From NCBI RefSeq assembly GCF_000002995.4, contig NW_025062476.1, positions 13,883,001 to 13,947,000 of the forward strand: 64,000 nucleotides of DNA, given 5' to 3'. Position numbers and translations under genes: made by a program. This stretch comes from Brugia malayi. Its lineage: Eukaryota > Nematoda > Chromadorea > Rhabditida > Onchocercidae. Under the pieces are notes generated by a model. That model did no database searches. It was not told where the DNA came from and worked only from the letters and a program-made list of their open reading frames with translations. Within the stretch, counting starts at the first letter, position 1. Each line of letters opens with the position of its first letter. Of the stretch, positions 27,301-41,489 are shown one piece after another.

Positions 27301-30300
27301 ATTTTTTATCTATTAATCTACACCTCATCCAATCTGTTATCTTCCAGTTTTTTTTCAATTTTTCTGCTTAAAAAGAGAGAAAGAAAGAAAGAAAAAAAAC
27401 TCTAAACAAATTTCTGTGATAATCTGATAAAAATTATCACTTCAAGAGAAAAGAAAAGTTGCGCAAGGAAGGATCAGTTCCGCATTTCATATCACAAATA
27501 GCACTTCCTACTACCGTTGTCCTCGTCGTCCTTCCTAGCAATTCCAATAGCTCAATTTCCCGTCTCAATTCTGTCTGTCAGTTTTGGTTGAACTGAAGGC
27601 GGCGGATAGTTTCGTTGCAATTCCGTTTTTCGAAGGCGGTACATGAAGGCGGAGTTGTCCATCCCATATTCATTGATCTCTGTTCATTTTTATATCATCA
27701 ACCATTCTCTCTTTCTCTCTTCAACTCATCCTTTTTCACTCCTTTCAATTATTAGCAGTTGAAAAATTCAAAACTAATGATCAAAATTATCATTATCACT
27801 ATTATCATCATCATTATCATCATCATCATCATCATCTATCTATAAGCATCTTCGCGCATTATCAAGCAAACATACACATACTTATAAGCTAAAAAAGTCG
27901 GCTAACTCTTTCATGTTTTTTTTTTTTTTTTTTTTTTTTTAAATATTTGATTTAGGACATATCTAAATAAAAAAGAGAGAAAAAATGAGTAAACTTAAAT
28001 TAATTTATTGCAAGCAAAACAAAGATTAACAAATGTTTTAGTAATTTATCATTTGAGAAATAACGAATGAGTGAATATTTCAGATAAAGAAATAATAATA
28101 AATGAAGTTAACATATAAATATAAATATTATATTTACTTATAATATCATTGGAATTTTAATAAAATTATTACCAATTTGCTATTAGCATCAAAAAATTTT
28201 GCAACTTTATGTTTTGTTTGAATTCTGTAAATATACTAGTAGTAACATAAAGTATAAGTAAGAAAGATGAAAGTAAATTCGATGAGAAATATTATTGTCA
28301 AATGGGATGAAACAAAATAATTTTCTATATTCTTTGTTACTTAGTAGCATAGAAAGAAGAAAAAATTTTTTCTGTTCTACAAATTTTGTTATTAAATTTT
28401 CTTTTTTGTTTTCTTTCTTTTTCCGGAAAAAAAAAGGATGGAAAACACGAATTGACAACAAGCAGCTAATTAGTTGTAATTTTCTATGTATAAATTTATT
28501 TCTTATCTTTTAATCCATTTATTCGTTTATTTATTTATGTTTGTTTAATTAATTAATTTATTTAGCTAATTAATTAGTTAATCCTTTTACACTTGTTAAT
28601 TAATTAATTTTTTATATTTTTTTTTATATTGTGTTCTCCATTTATTTAATTTATTTATTTGTTCATAACTATTTATCATTTTGAATAGAAAAAAAAGAAA
28701 ACTAAAATTTAACTAACTAACAATATGGCTTATACTGTATTTTGTATTTTACAGTAATTTCAATACTATTTAAAAATGTAACAGATAAAAATTTGTTTGA
28801 TTTATCTATTATCAGTCTATCAAAGAAAAACTAAAAAAAAAGCAATTAGATTTGGTGACATTGACAGTGACAATCCCATATAATATAAAATGTTTTTATG
28901 ATGCAGCTGAAATGATGCAATGATAAAAAAGATTAACTTTTGAGGAGGAAAATTTTGAAAAACAAAAAAAGATGGAAGAAAATTTTATTGAAATCAGAAG
29001 AAGCGGTAATGATTGGTTTGGTAAAAGGATAAAGGATGAAAACAAAAATGATTCTCATCAAAATGTGATAGATGATGTAAGAGACATCTGCGCATGCACA
29101 TTACTTCATGAGCATATGAGAATTTGACTTTTAAATTTAAATTTAAATTTAAAATTTTTTCAGCAGTTCATTTTTAAAGGGTAGGAGAAAAAAGCTAATC
29201 ATATAGAGCTAAATTGCAAGATTTCAATGTTTCTATCAATTTTTAAGTTTCAATTTAACATTGATTTTTTATAATTTATTATTTTATTTACATTAGCACT
29301 AAATCTATGTGCTAAATTTAACAATAATATGTAAATTTATAAAATTGAAACAAAATTTTGAGCAAATAATTAATTAACCTTAATTATGCTTTATTCAAGT
29401 TTCAATTTTATTTTTCATAATTCCATTTCATTATTAAATTTGTCACAGATTCTTTTATTTTATTTTTATGTTGTAAACAATATTAGAAATAATTTATTGA
29501 ATACATATATTTTATTATCTTCAAATCACATAAAAAAGAACAATTGAAGTTAATGTTTGTACTTTTTTTTCATTTCTTTTAATTTTCAAAATTTATTTGT
29601 TTAAATTTGAAATTTCCCTTTTTATTTAATTCATTTAATTGCTACGCAATTTAATCTGTTCAAAATTTAATTTCAGTACTTACCCAAACTTTTTTTTCTT
29701 TTTGAATAATAATTTCAATTAGTTAAAAAATAATTTTCATATTTTCGGTTTTTTTTTTTTTTTTTTTGCTGTCTGTTATAGCAATAAGGAACAAAGATTT
29801 ATATGATTATCTAAAATTCTTTTTATGAAATAATCAGAATCATTTTTACCGCCTGTCGCCTGTCTCAATAATTTGTCTTATCACTATTTTACTTTTTCTT
29901 TTTTATTATTTTATTTTATTTTTTTTTTTCTTTTAAATATCTTTGCAGATTGTTTAATGCTTTATAATCAGTGTCTTCTTTTTTCTTTATTTTTATTTAT
30001 ATTATTTTATTTGTTAGGATTAACTGTTTTTTTGTTTTGTTTTTGTTGAAGAAACTACGAAAATAATTTATCATTTACAGATTTGATCTTTGTTAGAATA
30101 GCATTGTTAGGTTTTTAATAATGTAAGTTATGGTGATATGGTGATTTTGTTAATAAATTAATAAATCAGTGTTGATAAGTTGAAAGCATAAAATTAAAGA
30201 GCTAATAATATCTGTAAAACATTTAAGAATGAGTCTAGTAATAGTAGTAATATTTGAAAAACGTTAAATAATTTTAATAAATTATATTAGTATACAAAAT

Positions 30301-33300
30301 TGTATTCCATTATTTATTTCTAATCTTTGCTTTTTTCCTTTCATTAAACTATCATTGTCAAAAAAAAAAAAAGTAAATAAATAAGTAATAAGTAAATTTA
30401 AGAAACAGATAAGTGTACTGTGAAAAAAGAAAATGAAAAAGCACAACGATGATTTAATAGATTAATTACCAGTTAAATTATAATTACTTACTTACTTTGT
30501 GTAGTTTAATATTAAGAAAAATTTTTTGTAATTGAGTAGTAAGTAAGTAATTAAGTAAGTAAATAAATGAGAGCCATTAAAGTCATCGTTATGTTTCGCC
30601 TTCATTTTCTGCTTGTAAATTATGACTTAGTGAAAAGAAATTGATCAATCAAGCAACTTACTGTGATATTGTATCATTTAAATGATCAAAGATCATGTCA
30701 ACATATGTTTGTATATCCTGTTTATCTAAATATTTGTTTATATTGTTTTTCTTTTCAGTAGATAGCAATGAAGCAGTGAAAATGAGAAGTAGAAGTTTTC
30801 ATTTCTTTTTTTCCTTTTAAAATTTAAAATTTTAAATCTTTTCAAAAAAAGAAAAAGTACAAGTTTTTTAAAAAAAAAACGAAAAGAAAAAGATAAATTA
30901 GTTGTGAAAAAGATTTGTTGTTTTTGGTAATACCAATAGTAACATTAAATACTAAATACTAATACTAATAGTAATACTGATAATGATCAAATTTAAAAAA
31001 AAAAAAAGAAATTAGTATAGGTGACAAATGACACAAAAATTTCTTTAACAAAGGAAAACAACAAAAAAATACACCTACCGCACATTTTTATCCTATTTTT
31101 TTTTAAAAAAAAAGAGCTTTTTTTTCTTTTAATTAAAATAAATTCGACATTTTAAAGAGAAATTTTTCCATGTTGTTTTTCTAATTTATCCATTTAAGGA
31201 AATAAAATATATTTGGTGTCAAAATAAAGTATAACATTTTTCATTTCTTTGCAATTTCACTTTTTTTTTTTTTTATTTCTTTTTTTCTTTTTTCCCATAA
31301 AAGTGTATTCATTTTTTAAACTTCTAATTGTACTTTTAAATTTGCACCGTTATAAAAAATAAAAACAAAAATTAAAAAATGAAAAGTTCATCTGACCTTG
31401 TGGTAAAAGAAAAACGAGAAAACAAGAGAAGTTCAAAAAATAAATATTTTTTATATATAATATTTTTTTTTTTTATATACAGAAATTTTGATGAAAAATC
31501 GATCATCTAAAATTTAGTAATTTTAATTAATAATCTGATCAAGGAACATCATTTCTTAATATATTTAATTAGAAATTGAATATTTTGAAGGTAAAAACTT
31601 TCGAGCTTTTAAACTATGATTTTTTTTCTTATTATTTTTTTATTTTTCATCACGTTGAGATGATTTCATTTCTTTTCATAGCACATTTACAAGAAGTTAA
31701 TTGATGAATTAATAATTACTTTTAATTTATGCAAATACTTTTAACTTTTAAATTCAGTAATTTTGATGCGTATTAAATAATTCTAAGGTTAGAAATATCA
31801 AATTCTGAAATTATTTTTGTTGCCATCTAACTTTAGAGATAAGTAATAATAAACAATAAATGTTTCGAAAATATATTTTGAAAAAATAAATTTATTCATG
31901 ATAAAATTTCACTTCTCTCATAATTTATCTGTTAAATACAATATCAGTGATAATATTAATACATTTTTATAAATGATATTATTTAAAAAAATTTGTTCTT
32001 ATTTCAGATTAAATTCTCTAAAGTAATTTTTAGTGGAAAATAATCTAACGGAGATAATTTTTAATTATATAAACATGAATTGTTTATCTCGATGACATGT
32101 TTAATCTTATAATTTTATCTGCTTAAAATTTGCATTTTTGCTTTTTCAATTAATGTATGATTATTTCTGCATTCTTCATTTTCTCTTATCTTTCGCTTAT
32201 CATTCAAATCTGAATGATAGATTTTTTTTTTTCAAATTTCTGAAAGAGAGAAAAACTAAGAATTTAATTAATTATCCTATAATTTATACTTTTAGTAGCA
32301 GTCCTTTTTCAACCTAATTTCCGCTTTTTTTTAGGGCTATCTTATGATAATTTAAAATCATTTAATTCGTGCACAAATTCAAATATTAATTGATGTGTGA
32401 ACAAAATTTTAAATTATTTGTTAAAAATTGTTTTAATAAAAAATTCTCTCTAAGGGAAAATTAGCACACAGACTTTTTACTAATGTAAAATTTTATAATT
32501 TTAATCGTTTTTTAATAAAAAATTCTTATAGTGTGGCTTTTTTTGCATGAAATTTTGTCTCTCACAATTTTTCACAATTTGATAATAACACCTCTCTCTC
32601 TCTCGCCCTCTCTCTCTCTCTTTTACTCTTCCTTCTCTCTCTCTCTCTTTATCTCTATACATATATATAGCAAAAAATTTTAATAAGTAATAATAACAGC
32701 AAAAATTTCTTTCATAGAAATAGAAACGACTACGGTAGGCAAATCAGTGGTTTCATCCGCCATTCTTAACAATCTAAAATTAAATTTTGTTAATTAAAAA
32801 AAAAAAGAAGTACAGTTTCTTAGATAATATAACTTTGACTAATTAATAATCGAATTTGAAATCGAACATAAATTAAAATTTATGTGTGAGATGCAGCATA
32901 GATTTTAATGAAACCTTAAAATAGGACTAAACAATATATACAATAATCAATGATTAAGCAAACAAATAAGGCAAAAATTTTTTAATTTTCATTAAGAAAA
33001 GAAACTAAACTGCTAATTTTCTCTTTTTTTCTTCAGAATTTCTACAAACTCTAATAATTTATTTGCTCGTTTTATTTAATATTGTCAATGAAACTATAAT
33101 GGTTGTAATAATAATAATAATATTTAAGTGAGATAGATAAATGAATAATTTAAACTAAAGAGAAACAAAAAAAAAAAAAAAAAAAGGAAAAGGAGGATGG
33201 AAGAGAGAAAAATTATGGCTAAAAAGGTTTGTTGACCTTTTCGGCTTTGAAAGAGCTTTTTAGCTTTTTTGAACAATCATACAAGCATCTATCTAATCTG

Positions 33301-33895
33301 TGTCTGTGTAAAATATATAACTAACAATTTAGCATCTTTGCTTTGCTTTTCTCAAATTGCTTCTCAAAAAATAAATAAATAATGAAACAAATTTTCAAAT
33401 GTCAAAGATTATTAAGGAAAAAAAAAAGGCAATTCATTTTATTTAATTTGCAAAATGATATCAAAAATTTGAAATAACAATTAACAATAATAAATTATAC
33501 TAATTATACTTAAGTTTTTAAAACAAAAAGCTTTCCTTCTTCTTTTTTTACGGATTATAAAGTATGGCAGATATTTCTAAAATTAATTTAAAAAAAAAAA
33601 GAAAAGAAAAAAGATTAGCTAAATTTTTATTATTTTTTCTTTCGTTTCTTTTTTCTTTCGTTCTATTTCTTCGTTAACTTTTATTACTCTTTTTCTTCTG
33701 CACTGTTTCAGCTTTTTTACTCTTCCATTTAGCATTTTCACTTTTTCATTCTTCTTTTTTTCATCTTTATGTCCTATCAATAACAATAACAAACTGAAAA
33801 AAAAGGCTTAAAAATATGCTGGAATGCATGTATGATGCATTTGAGTGATATCAAAGATGCAATGAACAGGGAAAGGAGAAAAGGAAAATGATAAA
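24301..33895. other. A+T-rich noncoding block
   Basis: No gene could be supported. The sequence is mostly poly(A/T) and simple repeats: (CAA)n near 24930-24975, (CAT)n near 27800-27838, and a CT tract near 32590-32650. One higher-complexity island at about 27430-27660 stands out. Short frames such as 26398-26580 and 28207-28461 look like chance openings in low-complexity DNA. Confidence 0.6.
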
Positions 33896-33903
33896 TGGTG
33901 ATG

Positions 33904-34190
33904 ATTTGATTATCATTTGATCATTTGATTATCATTCAATTTGATTATCATTTGATCATTTGATTATCATTCGATTTGATTATCATTTGATCATTTGATT
34001 ATCATTCAATTTGATTATCATTCAATTTGATTATCATTTGATCATTTGATTATCATTCAATTTGATTATCATTCGATTTGATTATCATTTGATCATTTGA
34101 TTATCATTCAATTTGATTATCATCTGATCATTTGATTATCATTCGATTTGATTATCATTTGATCATTTGATCATTTGATTTGAGTATGAT
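33904..34190. repeat. Nested 35-bp minisatellite (TTTGATTATCA family)
   Basis: About seven higher-order units of roughly 35 bp follow one another. Each unit is built from TTTGATTATCA, TTTGATCA, TTTGATTATCA and a short TTCAA or TTCGA joint. Units differ by the A/G change in the joint and by occasional dropped sub-units. TGATCA palindromes recur throughout. The array sits directly before an ATT/ATC-rich triplet region. Confidence 0.9.
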
Positions 34191-34261
34191 TTGATGATTT
34201 GATCAGCCAGTTTCTCACTCTAATCTTCAAAACAGTTATCCTTATAGTTATTACTTATCAC

Positions 34262-34510
34262 TATTGCTATTATTATCATTTATTATTATAACATCGACTA
34301 TTACTATTATTATTATGGTTGTTATTATAATTATTATTATTAATATTATCACTATTATTATTATTATCATCACCATCGTTTATTATTATAATAACAATTA
34401 TTACTATTATCATTATTAATGTTACTATTATTGTTATTATTATTACTGTTGTTATTGTTAATATCAATCTTATTATTATTATTATTATCAATATTAATAT
34501 TATTATTACT
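34262..34510. repeat. Degenerate (TTA)n microsatellite
   Basis: A long run of TTA/TTAT triplets is interrupted by ATC, ACT, GTT and CACCATCG. It produces a 71-codon Ile/Asn-rich open frame on the minus strand that is clearly a repeat artefact. Confidence 0.85.
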
Positions 34511-36194
34511 ATATTATACTTTTTATAGTTATATACTGCCTATTTAAAGGATTCGTGATCGAAATACGCACTTCGAAAGTTAATTATTTGATAGAATGAT
34601 TGGTAGAATCGATAATCAGAAATTGAGGAAGCGAAAAGATTTTTTTTAAATATATTTTTGCTTATTTCTTTTTATGTTTTTTAAGTGGAAGAAGAAATAT
34701 AAGAAATATGAAAAAAAAAAAAAAAAAGGAAAAAGAGCAAGAAAAAGTGTTTTTAAAAAGAAAATATCATTTTTTCATGAAAAGTAATTAACAAATATGA
34801 TATGATAGAATATTATTTCAAATAGATTTAAAAGAGATTTTTAAGAGAAAGAAAAAAGAAAGTAATTTAAAAAAGGAAAGAAAGTATTTTTGAAATTTCA
34901 AACTTTTTTCTTTCGCTTTTTTATATCTGACAGTAATTATTAAACACTCAACAAATTATTTCTCTGTATTATTCTATTAATTAACGCGCATTATTTACAA
35001 AAATAATACAACTTATTATGCAATTTGTATTTGATATTTGATTCCTTTTTTCCCACTCTTTTTTAATCCATTCATTCTTATATTTTAAATTTTAAAATTA
35101 GCTATCAAAAATAGGGAATGAGAATTATTTGTTAAGGAAAAAAAAAACAAATATTATGAAATGATGCAACCATTAAATTTGTAAAGTTTGTTAATTTAGT
35201 CAATAAATCTAATAAAACCTGAAATGAATTTGATAGAATTAATAAGCGCATTTTGTTGTGTAATTAATTAACTGTTAAGATGAGAAATAAATGAGTGAGC
35301 AATTTTCCAGTGCAATTAGTAAATTATCAGCTGAAAATTTATGATGAAAAAAAAAAAAAAAAAAAAACTTTTTTGAAACAATTAAAAGATGAGAAAAAGC
35401 TGATTAATCTTTGTACATATGAAAATGTGTTTAAGGTTGAATTTAATATTTTCCCCTAATATCACTACTCTTTGTGATTAATGTTACGATTTATAATAAT
35501 ACTTACTTAACTGATTTTTTTTTTTTTTTTTTTTTTGGAATTGAAACAAAAAAGAAATATGCTAAACTAATCAATAAGAAATTGGGTAATTTAGTGACAA
35601 AAAAAGAAAATTTATTAGTGTAATTAATTTGTCAACGCAAAAAGTTTTTCGATGATTACTGTATTTTTTGAAATTAAACATTTTAGCAATGAAAGAATTT
35701 AGTAATTAATTAGTTAGTCCCCAGCTTACTAATTTATAACAATGAAAAGAAATTTTTTTTTTTTGCTTTTTGAAACTTTTGAAATTTTAAAAATCTATCA
35801 GTGATCATTATATACATATAATACAAAATGTTATGTTATGTTTCCAAATTATGAATCTAATAATGAAAAGATTTAACTAAAAACTAATTAATTAATGCCA
35901 ACTAATTAAGTAATTTATGGTACGGAAAGAAATTTTTTTCTTTTTTTTAAATTCATCTAAAATTTAAAAAATCTACAAACTATTTTATGTATATATTTGG
36001 CTCACATTGTGATCCTTCGTTCATTCAATAAATATTATTCAGCCAAATAATCGCATCGTCGTACAATTTTCGCGCAAAAAAACAGAAACAAAAAATGAGA
36101 GTGAAATGATGTGAATTGGGTCAACGTTCAACGTACAAAGGCAGCTGAGATGACGCAATTTTGTCCCATTCAGAATCATAATGGCTAATGTATG

Positions 36195-36198
36195 TGTG

Positions 36199-36236
<38 letters not shown>

Positions 36237-36267
36237 TGTATGTGTGTGTGTGTGCATGTGTGTGTAC
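36195..36267. repeat. (TG)n microsatellite
   Basis: A nearly pure TG dinucleotide run is interrupted by a few TATG and CATG units. On the minus strand it reads as a meaningless His/Thr repeat frame. Confidence 0.9.
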
Positions 36268-39200
36268 TAACTATTGTTTATAAGCCGCGAATTTATACTC
36301 CCAGGTGGAATTTTTTGGTCAATTTGCGCAACAACTGGTGTTAGCGAGAACAAAAGCGCTTACTACTGAGTGATCATAAATTGATGGGAAGAGAAAAGAG
36401 AAGAGAAAAGGAGGGAAATGATTATTGGAATGAAATAAAGTGATGGAAAATATTTGGTGGCACTCGGGCGGAATTGTGGAAGGCTATCAGTTGTGATTTT
36501 ATGGACACTGGCGCCTAACAATTGTTTATCTAAAGGGTATAAGTAGCGCCATTATTTGATTTTTTTTTTCTTTTTCTTTTTGGTGTATTGCTGTGACAAA
36601 TGAGTAATTCGGTATATCCGATATTAATTTAAATATATGTAGGTATTTAAAATTTATTTCAAATTTTTTAAAATATGAGCTTAGATAAATAAATGTGTAA
36701 AATAAGGAATGAATTATTTGAAAACTTTGTTCATGCATAGATTGTTTAGAATTGGAAGAACAGAAAATAGACAAGCAAACATGATGGATTTTTGTTCTTT
36801 TAAATTTAATTTCAGATATATTTTTTTTGGAAGAAGAAAGAAACAAGGTAAGGAGAGACAGAAATGGTTTGAGAAAGATGAATTATATACATGTAACAGT
36901 AATACATTAAAAATGATTATTTTGTCAAAAAATTTATAAATTGGTTAAATTTAATGTGCATATAACTTTTGCAATCGATTAGACTAAAATTTGGTAACGA
37001 ATAATAATAATAAATACAAAATAACAACAACAAACAATAAATAGAAATGGTAAACAACGGCATCATACAATAGACAACGACAAATAGCGGCAAAGAGTGA
37101 CAAATAATTAAACAACAGCGACAGCAACAGTTTTGTTTTTTTTTATTGAAGAATTTTGTTTCTGAAAGTAAATAAAGAAGGATGAAAGATAGAGTGATGA
37201 AGGAAGGGTACGGTATGATAGATTTTGTAATGATAAATTGAATAATTAAAATATAAAAAAAATTCTTAAAATAATGCAGCAATTTTCATCTCATAGCATA
37301 AGTTTGAGCTACAAACTTTTTATAATGCAAATTCAAATTTCTATTTGAATTAATCTCTGATTTCGAAAATTTCTGGTAAAATATAAATATAGATAATTTG
37401 AAAATAAAATTAAATGTGAAAAAAAAAGAAACTGCAGAATTTACGAATGGAAAAAAACTTAAAAAATTGGGTCAAAAAATTCTTCGAAATTTTTAATAAG
37501 TGCTAAATATATGGTAAACCATAAAAAAGAAAAGAAGCATCTAAAAAAAAAAATCCTTTTAGTACCAATTACTATCAAATTATTTCTTAAATTTATTTGC
37601 AAAATTAACTTCACATTATTAATTTGCATATTAGTTGCTTACTGTTTCATATTATTCCTTGTCACCAACCATTTTTTGATCACTCATTTAATTTCCATAT
37701 GTATTTAAATATTGTAATAGAAGGGATCGTTAATTATTTGTCGTTGAAAATATAAAATATAAAATGCTAAAATGAATGTAATCTTATTATTGTAACTCAA
37801 TTATTGCAAGCAAAAACTTTTTTTGAACTGAAATTAATTATTTAATTAATTGGTGGATTATTTGATTAGAACAATTTCATCATCTAATTTAAATTTCAGT
37901 AATTTAAAAGGAAAACGAAACATTTAATTATATCGATTTGCATAGCAAATATCTGTAATAATAAAAATTATTGTAATACTATTGAATAATGCATAATTTT
38001 TAAAAATTATTGTAATACTATTGAATAATGCATAATTTTTATTATTTATGTAATTTTTTTTTTAATTATTTATACGTTTAATTAATTAACAAAGAATTTA
38101 ATTAGGGCAATTTTGCAATTTAATTTAAATTTTAGTCAATTAAAAACAAAACGAAACATTCAGTTATATGTATTACATGTACTTATGCAGTAATGATTAC
38201 TTGTATATTATGATTATTTATCAATAATGATTATTAGGTCAAGTTTATTATTGATTGTTATGCTTCAAAGTATTTAAAGAACTTTTCACAAATAATGTTA
38301 ATCATAATATCCTAATATAATAATAATATTTATCGCAAGGCCATATCATGCTCGTATCATTTATCATAATATAGATGATGATTTTACTGATTATCACAAT
38401 ATCATATCATTAAAGTTATCCATTTATACAGTTAAGCAAATATTCTGATTATTTTAATGTGTTGTAAATATGTTACAAGAAAATATCATTCATTTTTGAT
38501 AAAAAAAAACTGTGATAAAAGTAAGTCTGAAAAAAAGAATGAAATATTCTGAAATTAGGTTTTTAAATTTTCACTTTTTTCTTCATTTTCATTTTTATCA
38601 GTTTTGAAATACTTTCATTTAAATTTAATTTTAATTGGTGTGAATTTATAGGCATAGCAATGATTTAGCAGTAACCATTCACATTTTTTCATTACTGTTA
38701 AATGAAATGAAATTAACTTATAAATATGAAATGAAAAAATAACATTTATCTTTTATTTCTTTTATAGTATTTTTATTCTTTTTTTCTGGCCTTATTCTTT
38801 TTTCTTTTTTTCCTGAATATTTATTTTAGTAAATATTATATTTTAATTTATTTATTATATTTCTTTAATACATTTCATATATTATCACTAGCAAAACATT
38901 ATTACTTAAAAATTTTCCCGTTCATTCTCAAATATTAGCATTAAAAAACAAAAACATTAATAATTTTTAAGCTTAATTTTATTAATAAATACTGTAATAA
39001 TTCAATTAGCTTTGATAATATTATTAATATAAAATTCTGATGGAATTGTATAAACTTTTTAAAAAAAAGCCTGAAAATTGAGTAATAATAATGCAATTAT
39101 TTCTAACTTTTGAATATTTTTGTAATACTAATAGTTAATCGAAATAAACAGCAAAAATAGCTACCATAATAGTAATAATAATAATAATGATAATAATAAT

Positions 39201-39439
39201 GATAGTGATGATAATAGTGATTATAATAATGATATAAGTGATATGATTAAGCTAAAGAATGAATGCTTAAGCACATATGTATTTGTAATTTTGCATGTAA
39301 GTATTAATGGCCAGCAAAACGATAATTTTTTAATGGATGAAATGGTTGGTAAAAGTGATGGTAAATGATACATGGAAGGTATGCAAAAGCATCGATAGAA
39401 GGAAGTTTTTCTTTCTTAAGGCCTTTATATCTTTTCATT

Positions 39440-39494
39440 CCACATACACATACATACACACACATACATACACATACATTGACATACATATATG

Positions 39495-39526
<32 letters not shown>

Positions 39527-39540
39527 TAAATACATACATA
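39440..39540. repeat. (ACATAC)n microsatellite
   Basis: Repeated ACATAC/ACACATAC units give alternating Tyr/Thr/Ile frames on one strand and Cys/Val frames on the other. These are artefacts of the repeat. Confidence 0.85.
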
Positions 39541-41183
39541 TATTTGCATTATAGATGGCGCCCTAAAGGTGAGCACTGATAAATTTATAATGCCGCTTTT
39601 TTCTTTTCATTCCATTCATGAATTAAGCACGGGAATAGCAGTGACTTTATTATAGAGGTTGTGGTGCTGAGGGGGCATTTCCCGCATTTATAATCACCGA
39701 AGAAGGGTGTAACTCCCAGTGGACGGGGAGAGCTTGGAAGGTCGAGGTGACATCGAGGTGACATCGAGAAATGAACTGCAAAGGAGGAGAATTGCTTGAT
39801 AAGGGAAGAAGCAATCAATAGGCTATTTTTCCTTTTCTTTTAATTCATTTCTACAAAAGTAAACCAATGTTGTACATGTGTATGTGGTGTGTGTGTATGT
39901 ATGTATGTGTGTGTATGTGTATGTGATAAAATGAAAATAATCAAAATTAATTAACGAATAAGTAAAATAAAATAATTTAAACAATTTCATATTTCCATTA
40001 TATCATTAATAGTCAATAAAAGCACCAAAAGATTATTAGTACAATTAGATCAAAATATAATGCAATGTAAGTAAATTAGACGAAAAAAGAAACATTTAGT
40101 AAATAAGTAAATAATTTTATTGTAAATGTAACTATGAATAATAAATAGAATAGAACGCTATTCTGTTTTAATAATTTTATGTTATTTCCTGTGCAACAAA
40201 GAAAAGAAGTAATTTTTTAGAAGAAAACAAAAGAGGAAGATATGAAAAAGAAAGAATATCTGTCAAAAGTGATTAGTCTTTGATCAAATAAACTTTTCGA
40301 AATTGAAATATGAAATGTATAAAATGAAATTCGTCAAGTTTTTCATCCATGAATTCAATTCATAAATTTTTTTTTTTGCTGGAGAAAAACAAAAGAATTT
40401 CATTTTACTTGAAAAAGGATACCGCTAAATAAAATTTTTTGAAGATTAAAAAAAGTGTGGGAATATTATTGAATAAGACAGACTGACTGCTGGATGATCT
40501 CTTCTATTCTAAAGAAGTAAAACTACTAATAGCACTTTTTTCTTTTCTTTTTTTTATAATTAATGATTGAATGTCCGGCTTGTTGCTCGTATGTTTTAAG
40601 GAACCGGATGAAACATAAAAATATATCAATATCTCTTTACCAGTAATTATCCGCTCTTCCGATATTTGCCGGTATAGCTGAGAATTGTGTTACTTATTCA
40701 CCTTCAGTAGGAACATCTGGTACAGCAAATCTCAAAAAGAAATTACAAAAAAGTTACAAAAACTTTCCCTCTACCTAGTAGAATTATAACAGAGCAAAAT
40801 AAATGATTGATAAAACAACAATAATTTATTTGGATGGTAATCGAAGCAGAAAAAAAACAAATAATGAAATAAATAAATAAATAATTAGGCCGGATAGTGA
40901 TATAAAGACCGGAAACTAACTTTAAAAAAATTGAAGCTTACAAAAATAATTGGTGGAACAAAAAATGAAAAAAAAAAAAAAAAGAGAACGTAAAAATTTA
41001 AGACGTATTTCTTTTTTTGTTGTTGTCACAAATTTATAATGAATCAAAAGTTTGATTTGATAGAAACTATTCGATTTGTAATCCTGTTAAATTCGAAGAA
41101 TTTTGGAAGAAGTTCATTTTTTTATTTCAGTTACAAATTATTTGTGCAGAAACAAAACAAGTAACAAGGGAAGAAATATACTT

Positions 41184-41189
41184 TTTATT
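41184..41189 (-). terminator. Possible poly(A) signal for alanyl-tRNA synthetase
   Basis: AATAAA on the minus strand lies about 300 nt past the stop codon of the synthetase gene. It is the first perfect hexamer I noticed downstream, and the evidence is weak. Confidence 0.25.
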
Positions 41190-41489
41190 TCAGAAAAAAT
41201 ATAATTTTTAAAAAAAAAGGAGAAATAATCAGTATAATATACAACTTGAATCACAAGACAGTTGTTTCAGAATATGGAAACAAAAGATTCGTATATTTCG
41301 TTTGTAACTTGCTGAATCTTCCAACATCATTAAATTAACTGATTTTTTTTCTCTTATTTTTTTAAAAACAATAAATAACACATTCCAGTAAAGAACCAAA
41401 ATTAAAAAGCTAACTACTGAGAACACTTTCTGAGATAGACAGCCAACCTTACTTTTTTAGAAAAAAGAAAGTCTCAGTTTAACAGTGTG

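Larger units (their letters stand above)
34511..41189. other. Noncoding block with TG repeats and two complex islands
   Basis: No gene could be supported. A long (TG)n tract lies at about 36195-36267, (ACATAC)n at about 39440-39540 and TGTG/TATG repeats at about 39875-39925. Two segments of higher G+C and complexity interrupt the A+T-rich DNA: about 36040-36560, which contains TTTCGCGC and TTGCGCAA, and about 39540-39800. Neither shows a convincing exon. Confidence 0.55.

Noticed and set aside
36917..37282. 121-codon hydrophobic minus-strand frame, the longest in the window
   Set aside because: Leu/Ile/Tyr-rich translation of A+T-rich DNA with repeated CAA/TTG triplets; no conserved feature.
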